From the NCBI GenBank assembly GCA_010015655.1, contig ML976725.1:371422-406743 (forward strand): a stretch of DNA of 35,322 nt, written 5' to 3'. A program made the translations under genes and the position numbers. Below are positions 20,163-29,710 of this stretch, piece by piece; within the stretch, counting starts at the first letter, position 1, and each line of letters opens with the position of its first letter. This DNA is from Bimuria novae-zelandiae CBS 107.79 (Eukaryota; Ascomycota; Dothideomycetes; Pleosporales; Didymosphaeriaceae). The notes under the pieces are model-generated. The model was given only the letters and a program-made list of their open reading frames with translations. It made no database searches and had not been told where the DNA came from.

Positions 20163-22885
20163 ATGAGGACTAGACGTACACAAATACGCCCAAATACGCC
20201 CTCTTCTCCGCTTGTTAGCCAATTATCAAGCAGCCAGCTCTCGTCGGTGCCCTTGTTGTCGCTTTCCGTCCCATCTACGTCGTTTGAGATTTTCGAGGAC
20301 AATGACGCCCTAGAGGTGCTTACTGAAGTGGACAGTGAGCAGGTGCCTACAGAGCTTCAGGTCACCAATGGGGACAGTGAGGTCGTACATGCCGAACCAA
20401 AGAGCGGCTTTCAAGCCCCGTACGACTACTCCTTTGTTGATTGGTCGTCAAAGCGGCTGGAGGGTCTCCGTCAATTGCAACGCCCTCACCGAACAACTGC
20501 TTGGTGGTGGAAATACGGAGTTCCTCTGTCCGGGGGGGAACTCGAAAGCCTCTGGTTTTTGTGTCGGGCTTGCTATATATCAGGCAAAAGGAAGTGCCTA
20601 TATAAAGTAAGCCAGGGCAGCAAGTCCGTATTAAGCCATTTCAAGAGCCTTCATCTGAATACTTTCCTAGAGGAGACAGCCATCAGTATCACAACGTTTA
20701 ACAACACTGTAACGCTTAACCTGCTGGATAGAACAGATCCCAAACAACAAGAGGTGTATAGTCAGATTATAGAGACCTTTCGGCTGGAAACACTTCAACG
20801 GGACATCCTCCAATGGGTGGTGCACGATAATATCCCATACAGGAAGCTTAACAGTGTACATTTTCGGAGAATCCTTAGCCGCATGTTCCCGTTCGTCGAT
20901 CAAGGGGTGATACCGTCCGGCACCACCGTCTCACGCTGGGTGCAGAAGGAGTATGAGGTTTACAAAAAGGACATAAAGACAGTGCTTAGTAAGGCTATTA
21001 GTAAAATCCACTTATCATTTGACCTTTGGACAAGCCGTAGGAAGAAGGCTTTAAATGGTGTTATAGCTCACTTTGTTAACGAGAATCTCCTGTGCCAAAC
21101 CATACTTCTAGCCCTCCCGGAGATGGACGATACCCATAGTGGCAAGAACATAGCGACGTGTACCCTTAAGGTTATCAAGGACTACGGATTTAAGAAGAAT
21201 GTTGGCTACTTTGTCCTTAATAATACCTCTTTAAACGATGTTGCCGCTAAGGTGTTATGCCTTGAGCTTGGTTTAAAACCTAGTTAACGACTCTCTTGTT
21301 CTGGTCACATCCTCAACCTTATAGCACAAGCTACACTGTTTGGCAGCGACTATGAGGTCTTTAAAAGGGAGGTTGCCTCTGTTAGGGACTTTAAAGAGGA
21401 GGTTAGCCTTTAGAGAAAGAGGGGACCAGTCGGCATAGTACATTCAATTAGCCTATGGATTAACAGAAGCCTAGGACGGGTTAAGCGCTTTAATCGGGTA
21501 TAAAGCGATGTGTGGAAAGAGGAAAATTAACAGTCCCAAGGCTCTACACCAATATATACGTTAATGCCGGGCAACGCCACAAGGTAAGTTTGTTAAGATA
21601 ACTCGCCCTTTAGCCCTCCCGCACACGCCCGTCAACCCTTTAGTAGCTGCTGATAGGGTTGGCAAAAGCCTTTTCAATCCCCTAATTGGCGTCTTGTTTT
21701 TCGGCAACCTCGTTTTTAGCTAACCAACACTATAGATGGAACTCCACCTTTGACGAAGCTGTACGATTTATACGCCTCCGCAACCCAATCGAGCACTTTC
21801 TAGATGTAGAAGCTTTTCGATACAGCAGTCTTGTCGCTAACAAGACGAAGAAACCACTCCACGAGAAACCAGATAACTCAGTTACCCGTGTAATATTCCA
21901 GAACCGTATGGGGAGCGACGACTGGGCTATACTTACTAAACTCATGGAGTTGCTTGAACCAATCAAGGAGAGCACCAAAAGGCTTAAAGGAAGACCAGAT
22001 AAGAACAGTAGCAAGAGTATTGCTAAGGTGTACCCCCTAATAGCACTTATATTAAGCAATTTTAAGAAGCTAAAGGATTAATATTAGCACTCTGCGACTC
22101 CGGATAGTAAGGCTTTCTAGGCGGCAATTAAACAAGGGTAGAGCAAGGCCAACCAATACTACACGAAACTTAATAACAGCCCGGTATACACGGCAGCTGT
22201 TTTTCTAGACCTACGACTTAAACTTAAGTACCTACAAAAGGAGTGGACTGAGCAGGAGGCTGCCCGTCAGGTCAACAAGGTACGGGAGCTGTGGGAGTCA
22301 GATTATCGCCATCTATCTCCGCCCAAGACGTTAACCAATGCCCTCTAAGAGACGTCTGCAAACGTTCAACTGCATAAGAAGCGCAAATACAGCTCTATCG
22401 CCGACGCCCTTACTCAGTCCTACAGCTTTCCCCCTCCTGCCAAAGCTCTAGATGAGTTTGCTGTATATACAACAGACCCACGAGATACTGACAAGGACCT
22501 TGTCCCCTCCTAGTACTGGAAACGAGCAGACATACGTGCAAAGTACCCTACGCTTTCTCTTATGGCTATTGACGTTCTGGCGATCCCTGCCATGAGCTCC
22601 GAACCAGAGAGAATCTTCAGCCAAGCCGGCAACACCCTTACGGCCCGTCGAAATCGGCTCTCCGAACAATCTGTGGAGGCTGCCCTTTGTTTATCAAGCT
22701 AGGCCAAATCAGGACTCATCCAAATAGGGCTGCACGTCGAGGAACTTCGTGGAAGCCTAACCGCTGAGGTAAATACCCTGCTCAACAACCCTACCCAGGT
22801 GTATAAGGACGACGACGTTGACGAGCTTTTTCGTAAGAGCTAGGAGGGGATACAGATCAGGAGTAACGGTAATAGTAGCCAGTAA
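20163..22885 (+). pseudogene. Full-length hAT transposase inactivated by RIP
   Basis: Two exons in constant frames (20163-21583; 21736-22885) join across a 152-bp intron (GTAAGT...TATAG) so that NATR meets WNSTFDEAVRF, the hAT R-W-N-S-T landmark. Domains in order: a BED-like finger (LWFLCRACY...HFKSLH), the RNase H-like core (HLSFDLWTSRR; GYFVLNNTSLND), SGHILNLIAQATLFG, and the C-terminal dimerisation domain (IPAMSSEPERIFSQAG; LTARRNRLSEQSVEAALCL). There are twelve internal stops: TAA at 21285, 21501, 21528, 22079 and 22346; TAG at 21411, 22085, 22118, 22139, 22511, 22700 and 22841. There is no TGA and no frameshift. Each is one C-to-T or G-to-A change from Gln or Trp. The usual Asp of FVLDN is Asn. 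Terminal repeats were not identified. Confidence 0.88.
21584..21735 (+). other. Intron of the hAT transposase
   Basis: The donor is GTAAGT at 21584 and the acceptor TATAG ends at 21735, with a CTAAC branch-like word about 14 bases before it. Removing it joins the two coding frames exactly at a conserved Arg-Trp of hAT transposases. Confidence 0.7.
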
Positions 22886-23069
22886 AGCGTCAAATATATA
22901 CTATGGCCTATAGTACAGAATTATATGTGACAGCTTTCAACTCTCTAAAAACACTTTCACTGACACTAAGCTCAACACTAAGGACCTCCGGGGACCTTAA
23001 TATTGGAGTGATTTCAAGCTTTCTACTACGTTTGACCCTTTGCCTGTACAAGTTAGTACTATAGGTCGG

Positions 23070-23155
23070 TCGGTTTCAGTTTCTCCATGGATTTATCCAG
23101 TCCACCCGGAGCAAATGGATGGAGCTCCAATCCATCCATGCAGTACACTGCACGA
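23070..23155 (-). repeat. Right copy of an imperfect inverted repeat (partner 19906-20000)
   Basis: On the minus strand this stretch reads like the end of the RING-type ORF: it gives QCTAWMDW, then after a small shift PGGLDKSMEK, compared with QCSSWMDF and PGGLDLLHGE in the intact ORF. It overlaps the start codon and first codons of the 310-aa membrane protein on the plus strand. Confidence 0.65.
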
Positions 23156-24019
23156 GAATTTCGCGGATTATATGTTGGATATCTACATCGTATTGTGAGT
23201 TTCGCCGCAGCAGAACCTCATTACCGAGCCCTCAGCGCAACCGTCGCCAACGAGATCGGATACAAAAAGTATGCTCAGAGCTACCAGCAACGTTGTCAGG
23301 ATCTCTTAATTGGAACTGTCAGCAAGACAGACGCGCTACGGCTCTGGGTCTACAGCATGCGTGGCCTCGCTACTCTCGTCATACGCGAATGGTCACTCTG
23401 CCTCACGGTCCTTTACTGTGGAAGACTAGCAAAGATTGTACTCGAAGCTTTCTTCATCCTCAGTTACTTTGGCGTCTGCATCATCGTCGTATTTTTCGAG
23501 TTCTTGCTGACGATGGTACTTAATCTGACGCAACTTAACGTTTCGGGAGTGGTAGATGAGCTCATTGACATCTACTGGTTCATGTGGGAGCACCATATGA
23601 GAAAGCCTCTGTCTGTTCTGATGGAAGTTCTCGAAACGAAGAGGATGAAAATCATTCTGCCCATCACTACAGCTTATTTGTGGTGGAAAGTGGGGCGAGG
23701 CGCGAAGAAGTATTATTTTGGCGATCCACAGACGCAAATTGCTCGGGCTTGTGCTTCAATGGCATTCACGAGCTCTTTCCTGGTAGTCGCTAGACTGAAG
23801 TGCTTGCAGTTGCCCATATATTCAAAACTGAGGCTGCCTGGAGAAGCTCACTTGAGTGATGACCAAGCGAGAAAACTCGATAAGAGATTCGCAGCTGCGC
23901 CCAACTTTCCGCTGGTACCACTCATAACAATACCGTTGGTGCTTTATTTTGGGGCGATCACAGCACTGATGATCGGATTCGGCATGAGACGACGCCCAAC
24001 AGTCAGTATCCACCGGTAG
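23087..24019 (+). CDS. Hypothetical multi-pass membrane protein, 310 aa
   Basis: A single-exon ORF from an ATG at 23087. The first 17 codons lie inside the inverted copy of the RING ORF end, so the ancestral start may be Met18 (MQYTAREF). Hydrophobic segments suitable for membrane spans occur at about 104-146 (likely two spans, including LSYFGVCIIVVFFEFLLTMV), about 188-200, about 222-237 and 275-298 (FPLVPLITIPLVLYFGAITA), ending in a basic tail (RRRPTVSIHR). The N-terminal 100 residues are soluble-looking. I do not recognise the family and assign no function. No stop or frameshift interrupts it although it sits 200 bp from a heavily RIP-mutated hAT element. Composition and length argue for a real gene. 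Confidence 0.65.
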   Translation: MDLSSPPGANGWSSNPSMQYTAREFRGLYVGYLHRIVSFAAAEPHYRALSATVANEIGYKKYAQSYQQRCQDLLIGTVSKTDALRLWVYSMRGLATLVIREWSLCLTVLYCGRLAKIVLEAFFILSYFGVCIIVVFFEFLLTMVLNLTQLNVSGVVDELIDIYWFMWEHHMRKPLSVLMEVLETKRMKIILPITTAYLWWKVGRGAKKYYFGDPQTQIARACASMAFTSSFLVVARLKCLQLPIYSKLRLPGEAHLSDDQARKLDKRFAAAPNFPLVPLITIPLVLYFGAITALMIGFGMRRRPTVSIHR

Positions 24020-24914
24020 AACGGCAACACTGGATGCCCCAGGTAGCAGCGAGCCTCTTATACTTCTTCCTGACTCACACTTGTACCATAGGTACTGAAA
24101 CATTTGATTATGTATGGCACAATGAGAGTGGAGGGCGAAGAACGTTGCAGGTTCTACATAATCATCAAATTTCACTTTGATCCAGAATGGCGAGGGCCAT
24201 TATCATGATGTATTCACGGGAGTTCTTGATGGTGGGAAATTTGGAAGCATTCCAGTTGCGGGAATCTGGTAAATCACGAAAATGATTAATGTACGATGTC
24301 CATGAATGAGCAATTTTTCCTAAATCGTATGCTTGAGGTTTACTGTTAGATCATGTAATTGTGCGCAATACTGTGCTTTGATCAGCTTCTATCAAGCTTT
24401 TGATACCACCAATGAATGTGTACAGACTTGGAGACGAGCAGTGCCTAGAATAAAAGGCAGTGTTTCAACATTTGTATGCAACTTTGCAAATGTTCCGAAC
24501 TTGCGGGTTATCTCACACCTGATCCGAGATATATGGGCTACACATACCATATTATACTCGTGTCGATATCTCGCGAAATCTAGTTCAGACTCTTATCCAA
24601 TCCTTAACAACCATTGTGAAGTGCTAGGAAAAGAGAGCAGGCGCCCACCCTAAAACCTAAATAACCAATCATGCCACGGACTAAGTGCACCGCCACACAG
24701 ACAACCAAACAAAATCACTTGGAGTATCGTCCGTCCACCCGTAACGGAACAACCGCCGTAACGAAAAAAAAGGCCGGTACTTTGACTTCGCAGCAACAGC
24801 GAGCTTGCTCACGCCGTAATGTTTGCAGTACCGTCTTTTTATAATATACTAATACGACTTCTGAGGCCCTGTAGCTATACTAATATAAAAAATACGTTCG
24901 CATGAAAGCCTGTC
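24020..24914. other. Intergenic with a small ATG-started frame
   Basis: Mostly featureless. A 57-codon frame at 24671-24844 begins MPRTKCTATQTTKQNHLEYR and is Thr/Lys/Arg-rich; it may be the start of an old element but has no recognisable domain. A run of eight A lies near 24764-24771. Confidence 0.35.
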
Positions 24915-25061
24915 TACCTAACTCGCGGAGAGCTCGTCTTGATAGCAAAAGCAATCCTTACCCAATATAGGCCACTACTACGCCAATACTGCTATCGCGA
25001 CCGATAAGATACCCTTATACAGGCCTGCAAGTCTATTAGTAAAAGTAAGAAGTAATAATTA

Positions 25062-26329
25062 CAGGTGGTAGCATGAATCGATGAGTAGTGGGGCTTAGCG
25101 CAAGGGCCATGGAAGTGCATCGAACCTGTCACAAATACAGCGTATTTTATATACAAATTTAGGACTAGCTTCATGGCTCAGAATGGTGTGTGCCCTCCAC
25201 GAGCTGCGAGGACAGCCTGGCAGCGATCTCTCATATTCGTACAGTACTTCTGAATCTCACTCAGCGCAAGTCTCTCCCACTCCTCTTGAATATATGTAAT
25301 CAGCTCTGCCTTCATCGTTGGGAACCTCTTTTGTACGCGTGATTTGAGTAGTCTCCACATGTTCTCGATAGGGTTGAGATCGGGAGAGCAAGCTGGCCAC
25401 CAAAGCAGGCGGATAGCTCGCTCGTGAAGAGCCTGTTTCGTGGCCTTGGCTGTGTGGGAAGAGGCTTTATCTTGTATGAGGAGGCTGTTGGCTATACCTA
25501 CACGGAAGATCTCATGCTCCTGCTTGAAGCTCTGGATGAGAGGGATCACACGCTGGATATAGGAGGCTGAGGTGAAGTTACCCCAGGTCTCTCGGTCCCA
25601 TACGAGGAGAGGGCCCTTTGAGCCATCTCCACCTATACAGGCCCAGACGTGTACGCAGCTGAAGTCCTTGAACTTTGGCACGCAACAGGCCTGGAGATGC
25701 TTCTCCTCTGGCCTCCGTGTGACGTACAACTTTCCTCTCCCTACTTGAAACGAGGCCTCGTCAGACCAGATTACTCTATTCCAGATCAATTGAGGCCAGG
25801 CTACGCAGATAGCTGCCCGCCAGAGTCGATTGTTGATATGGATTCGTGTGAGAAGAGGCTTCTCTGTAGCTACACGTCGGTAATAGCCCTCCTTGGCGAA
25901 GGCCTTCGTGAGCGTACGTTGATCAAGGTTGATGTTGAGCTCGTGAGCTATCTCTCTCAGAGGCTTGAGCCTCTGCTCGTGAGAGGCTACAGCGTGAGAA
26001 ACGAGGCGTTGGCGGAGAGGAGTACTCAAGAGAGCAGACCTACCACGCGGCTTTAAGGGAGTAATCTGCTCCTTCGTACACCGGCGTACAGTCTCGTATG
26101 GGATTTGGAGCTCTCGGGAGATCCATGTACATGGCCAGCCAGCAGTATAGTGTAGAGCGTGTATACGGGCGCGTTCTTGATAGCTGAGACGATGGTGGAT
26201 AGCCATGCATTGTTAGTCATAGGTGATTCATGAAATATATACTGATTTCTATTGGAGTAAGGAATATTCGATACACTTCCATGGCCCTTGCGCTAAGCCC
26301 CACTACTTATCGATTCATGCTACCACCTG
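25062..26329. mobile_element. Tc1/mariner element, 1268 bp, apparently complete
   Basis: 62-bp terminal inverted repeats (25062-25123 and 26268-26329) match at 60 positions. They begin CAGGTGGTAGCATGAATCG and are flanked on both sides by TA (25060-25061 and 26330-26331), the duplicated target of this superfamily. Inside lies one full transposase on the minus strand. Both differences between the repeats are C-to-T/G-to-A changes in CA context. Confidence 0.95.
25178..26206 (-). CDS. Tc1-like transposase, 342 aa, DD34E
   Basis: An uninterrupted single-exon frame from ATG at 26206, about the usual Tc1 length (near 340 aa). The N-terminal half carries helix-turn-helix DNA-binding modules (LSYQERARIHALHYTAGW; WISRELQIPYETVRRC; REIAHELNINLDQRTLTKA). 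The catalytic triad is D149 (IWSDEASF), D246 (LIQDKASSH) and E281 (SPDLNPIENMW), with 34 residues between the last two. The QDK-A-S-S-H box departs slightly from the common Q-D-N-A-P-x-H, which might weaken activity. It sits centrally between 62-bp inverted repeats. It has no premature stop, in contrast with every other transposase here whose full coding length is visible, so it is probably the most recent arrival. Confidence 0.95.
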   Translation of the reverse strand: MAIHHRLSYQERARIHALHYTAGWPCTWISRELQIPYETVRRCTKEQITPLKPRGRSALLSTPLRQRLVSHAVASHEQRLKPLREIAHELNINLDQRTLTKAFAKEGYYRRVATEKPLLTRIHINNRLWRAAICVAWPQLIWNRVIWSDEASFQVGRGKLYVTRRPEEKHLQACCVPKFKDFSCVHVWACIGGDGSKGPLLVWDRETWGNFTSASYIQRVIPLIQSFKQEHEIFRVGIANSLLIQDKASSHTAKATKQALHERAIRLLWWPACSPDLNPIENMWRLLKSRVQKRFPTMKAELITYIQEEWERLALSEIQKYCTNMRDRCQAVLAARGGHTPF

Positions 26330-26424
26330 TAGCCGTAAGGCTGCGAGGCGCGCTCGATACATGCAGGGCCGCCATCCCAGTTGGTACCTCTGATCGGGAC
26401 GATTACCTATTCTGGCTAGCATAG

Positions 26425-27250
26425 AATTGCCACATAATCTGACAGAGGGCGGCTACCAGCCGCAAAGCGGGGTTGTGGCTGTCACGTCTGTGGCTGTGCA
26501 AAGTCTTCGGGCCGACGTATACCCCGCAGCCTTGCGATCAAATCTACTCCCCGTCAACCAGCTCACCTCTTCTAGATTCGCCACCTTACAAGGCTGGTGC
26601 CGGTGCGGCTCGGCCGTCTTCCCTGCTAGCGGTGGCAACTACAAGTACCATCTCACATAGGTTGTACCTTACAATGATTGCTAAGCGAACTGCTGTACAA
26701 CTATGCTGTTTTTGTGCTACCTCTGGCCTGCCGCTTTAGAGACAATCTATTTGCTACGCCTATTACTTGCTAAGCGGTTGATTTCTTTTACCTTCAGATC
26801 GATTATTGACACATAATTTTGAAAGACAGGTCATACCTGGTGTCTGTACCAGTTTTTGCCTTCTTGATTTGAGAAGACTGGCGCGCAAATGGATATAGGG
26901 TCTCGATTCAAGTTTAGTGCGGAGACACCCTTGCATTAGCCACAGCTTTGAATCACCTCCGAAATACAGAGTTCGTCGATTTTCTTTCTATAATGTAATG
27001 TTCAGTATCTTGTCCAGTCATGTTACTTGCATATGACACAACGCCTCGTACTGCTATTGCATCCAGTGCAAGCAGTGTCACGTCCTTCATGTGTTATCCC
27101 AAATTGAGCTTTAACCTTTTCTCTTTTGTGGAAGGTATGTATTGACCCTGTATAGCTAGTTCTGCCGTCGATCTTGACCCACACGCTCACTGTTAATTTC
27201 TGCTTATACACATTTTCCTCCTAGCACGTACGACGTCGGTCTTCTCTTAT
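26425..27250. other. Intergenic, downstream of the HET gene
   Basis: This lies on the 3' side of the minus-strand HET gene and includes its 3' UTR. A plus-strand frame at about 26427-26660 has even composition but no domain. A minus-strand frame at 27023-27211 starts at GTG and is not credible alone. Confidence 0.4.
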
Positions 27251-29317
27251 TCATATGAACTCCATCTCCTTGACTGCACCTGGCTGCCATGCCTCACCAT
27301 GCATGATGCCGGCCACGTACGCTGCTCCTACCATCTCCCATCTGCGTCCTTTCGGCCTTATCACAGAAGCGTATTTCCCCCCACGTAGCAGCGCGATGCT
27401 GTCACCGACCCGAGCACTCTGCGGTATCCTCGCCAAGCGTCCGCCCGTCGTTCGCGCAAGCCTACATCCCCCCATACTGTGTAGTAGTGTTACCAGATGA
27501 GATTTTGACCTAGAACGCGTGAAGGAAAGATAAGAAACGAAACCCAGAACCAAGTTGTATACTGTAAGTGTCCCGACACCCCGCCCAAAGATCTGCAGAA
27601 AAGCCAAACGGCGCAACCAGGTATTCAATAAGCGCCAATTCTTCTCATATATTTGAATAGACGTATCCAGGCCCTGGATGTAGTCACCCGCTTGAATGAC
27701 CTCATGAAAAGTCTCCTTCTCGGTTTTCGTTCTATGTGCAAGGTCTGCAAAGGCTAGATCTTCCCAGCTCAGCAGTGCTGTCACAAAGACACTGACGCGA
27801 AGACAGGTGTTGACGAAGAGGCGGAGCTGCTGAAAAAGAGACCTGCTGGTTCGTTCTTCGCCGAAGCACCTCCACTTGTCTTCGTCATCGTTTTTTAATT
27901 GACCATGGAGGATTTGACCAGATGACGCTACAGTATCCACTACGTGACCCTCGAGCACGAGTACGGATCCACCCACCACCCTCGGATGGCATCGCTCATT
28001 CTCTCCACAAGCATTGAAGAGCAACTCTTCTTGCGTGAGTGTAATCGATATCTGCCCGATTGCCACGTGCTCCGCAAACGGACTCGCCGGGCCCCATGAG
28101 GCGCTTGCCCAGGACGAGGATGGGTCAAAGCTCCAGTCCGGAACCCATGAAGGAAGGCCTTCCAATCGGGATTGCGTCGGTAACACAAGAGCAACGTTCT
28201 CAAGCATCCTCAAGCTACCAGATCGTAGCATGCTAGTCAAGGCCGCGTTCTGATAACACTCGACCACTGAAAGCTCGTAGTTTGGCACAATTGAGAGACC
28301 TTCTTCGTGGGGGTGTAGATCCACCAGTCCTACGACGCCATAGATCTTGTCTTGCGGTACCGAGGCCTTGAAAGTGTCCGTGATACGCGTCATCCGACGC
28401 ATATCAATTGTCCCGAAAAATCCCCGCAAAGACGGGGGATCGGCCGATGTCCCCGCCGAATTCTTCATCTCTTGCTGCATCCTATCAAATGCGAATTTTA
28501 ATTCGTAAAGACCTATGCAACATGCACTCCAAGTCGTCATGCCGATGCGCGCCATCATCCCTCCTGCCCCCATCGCGACGACGTAGCCAGAGGAGAGATC
28601 GTCCCAGGACATGGTGTCGTGACCGCAGATCATCGTCACAGCTGTCGCAACGCAGACCTCCTGGATCACCCAGACCCTCATCCACCAGGGCCGTTCGAGC
28701 ACCGCGCGCAACGCGGCGATCTCCCGCGGCTGGAGCTGGAAGCGCTCATCGGTCTCGATGTCGTCGCTTTGCGCCACTCCTTCTGATCCGCACAACCGCT
28801 GCAGCGTCTTCCTGTAAGGACCCAGCTTCAGGGCGCTCATCCGGTCTTTTGACCAGCGCTCCACCATCTCCGGCCAGTACTCGCTCATCCTCCGCAGCGT
28901 GTTGTACGCTAACTCACTGCCGTCCGCGCTGGGCCCCAGCCAGACCAGCACACGCTCTGCGCGCCGGTAGATGTCGCGCATGATGACCACCTGAGCCGAA
29001 CGCTCGTCCCAATCTTCCTGATTGATGCATATCGCGTCTATCCATAGTATGCGCTCCTTGTCCCCGTATCGCAGATGCTGGAGGGCTGAATACAGATTAT
29101 TAGTGACTTGAAATGGGCGCTTGTTGCATTCTATGGGCTTCTTTTGCGCAACGTCTCCCCAGCAGTACGATAGACCTTCGAATGCCGGTGCGGTCGTTAA
29201 GTCGAATGGTGTGATAGAGCAGCGAATAGGATCTGCTTCAGACTTGGCCGGCAGTAGCGTAAGCAGTCGTATGTGCGGATTCTGGCGCGCTGGTAGAGGG
29301 TTGTACAGCGACTCCAT
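27251..29317 (-). CDS. HET-domain (heterokaryon incompatibility) protein, 688 aa
   Basis: A single-exon frame from ATG at 29317 to a stop at 27251. The HET domain (PF06985 type) occupies about residues 45-235, with FEGLSYCWGD near 46-55, RILWIDAICINQEDWDERSA near 89-108, the RAERVLVWLG stretch near 119-128 and RPWWMRVWVIQEVCVA further on. The C-terminal part contains a hydrophobic segment (TVYNLVLGFVSYLSF) and ends with a small domain common in these proteins (VGDSIALLRGGKYASVIR; GAAYVAGIMHGEAW). HET-domain proteins occur in Pezizomycotina, where some trigger cell death after fusion of unlike strains and many have unknown roles; which applies here is not known. No repeat sensor (WD40, NACHT) is attached. 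It is intact although transposons lie on both sides, the Harbinger/MITE repeats starting 45 bp upstream. Confidence 0.9.
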   Translation of the reverse strand: MESLYNPLPARQNPHIRLLTLLPAKSEADPIRCSITPFDLTTAPAFEGLSYCWGDVAQKKPIECNKRPFQVTNNLYSALQHLRYGDKERILWIDAICINQEDWDERSAQVVIMRDIYRRAERVLVWLGPSADGSELAYNTLRRMSEYWPEMVERWSKDRMSALKLGPYRKTLQRLCGSEGVAQSDDIETDERFQLQPREIAALRAVLERPWWMRVWVIQEVCVATAVTMICGHDTMSWDDLSSGYVVAMGAGGMMARIGMTTWSACCIGLYELKFAFDRMQQEMKNSAGTSADPPSLRGFFGTIDMRRMTRITDTFKASVPQDKIYGVVGLVDLHPHEEGLSIVPNYELSVVECYQNAALTSMLRSGSLRMLENVALVLPTQSRLEGLPSWVPDWSFDPSSSWASASWGPASPFAEHVAIGQISITLTQEELLFNACGENERCHPRVVGGSVLVLEGHVVDTVASSGQILHGQLKNDDEDKWRCFGEERTSRSLFQQLRLFVNTCLRVSVFVTALLSWEDLAFADLAHRTKTEKETFHEVIQAGDYIQGLDTSIQIYEKNWRLLNTWLRRLAFLQIFGRGVGTLTVYNLVLGFVSYLSFTRSRSKSHLVTLLHSMGGCRLARTTGGRLARIPQSARVGDSIALLRGGKYASVIRPKGRRWEMVGAAYVAGIMHGEAWQPGAVKEMEFI

Positions 29318-29360
29318 TGTGCAGGATATTAGACGCGACAGGTGATGGGGTTATGATTAT

Positions 29361-29710
29361 GGCAGTGTTTACCTCCCGCTCAGCAGTTTGCCAGCAGTTT
29401 CTAAGAAGCTGCTAAGGGTCTAGTGTTTACAGTCGCTAGCGATTGCGGCTTCACCCCATTACACCGGCTGCAACATGTGCTGCTTAGCCTCACCTTCCGT
29501 AAATGGGTTAGCGCTAACTGTGGAACGCTAAACAGACAGTTTGACTAGTTAGCTATTAACAAAAAGTGGGCTGGACCCTTGCTGGCACATCGGCCTGAGT
29601 TGGTGTTGCTACCTGTAAGGGTGAAGCCGCAATCGCTAGTGACTGTACCTCCCGTGCCCCTGGCAGTTTCTAAGAAGCTGCTGGCGGCCTAGTGTTTACC
29701 TCCGGAGCCA
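29361..29710 (+). repeat. Short tandem repeat (50-58 bp units), interrupted by a MITE
   Basis: Units start at 29364, 29422 and 29691, each with AGTGTTTACCTCC. The first two carry the shared tail CAGTTTCTAAGAAGCTGCT (29395 and 29664). The second unit is split by the 216-bp MITE after AGTGTTTA. The first unit begins GGCAGTGTTTACC at 29361, which could be the outer terminal repeat of the adjacent PIF/Harbinger element; the opposite end was not found. Confidence 0.7.
29430..29645. mobile_element. 216-bp MITE with 27-bp inverted repeats and TA duplication
   Basis: Inverted repeats at 29430-29456 and 29619-29645 match at 26 of 27 positions, beginning CAGTCGCTAGCG on the left and CAGTCACTAGCG read inward from the right. 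TA flanks both sides (29428-29429, 29646-29647). There is no coding capacity. The TA target and CAGT ends suggest a non-autonomous Tc1/mariner-type element; its repeats differ from those of the Tc1 element at 25.06 kb. The neighbouring repeat unit shows the same target site unoccupied. Confidence 0.88.

Larger units (their letters stand above)
24915..26424 (+). pseudogene. Decayed unknown frame split by the Tc1 element
   Basis: To the left of the Tc1 insertion a plus-strand frame reads TRGELVLIAKAILTQYRPLL and RQYCYRDR, with a TAA and later two adjacent TAA codons. To the right, from 26332, it reads AVRLRGALDTCRAAIP and RDDYLFWLA up to a TAG at 26422-26424. With the element and one TA left out, the two parts fall in the same frame. 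The stops are the type RIP makes from CAA. I do not recognise the protein; it may be part of an older transposon. Only 24915-25061 and 26332-26424 belong to it. Confidence 0.35.
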
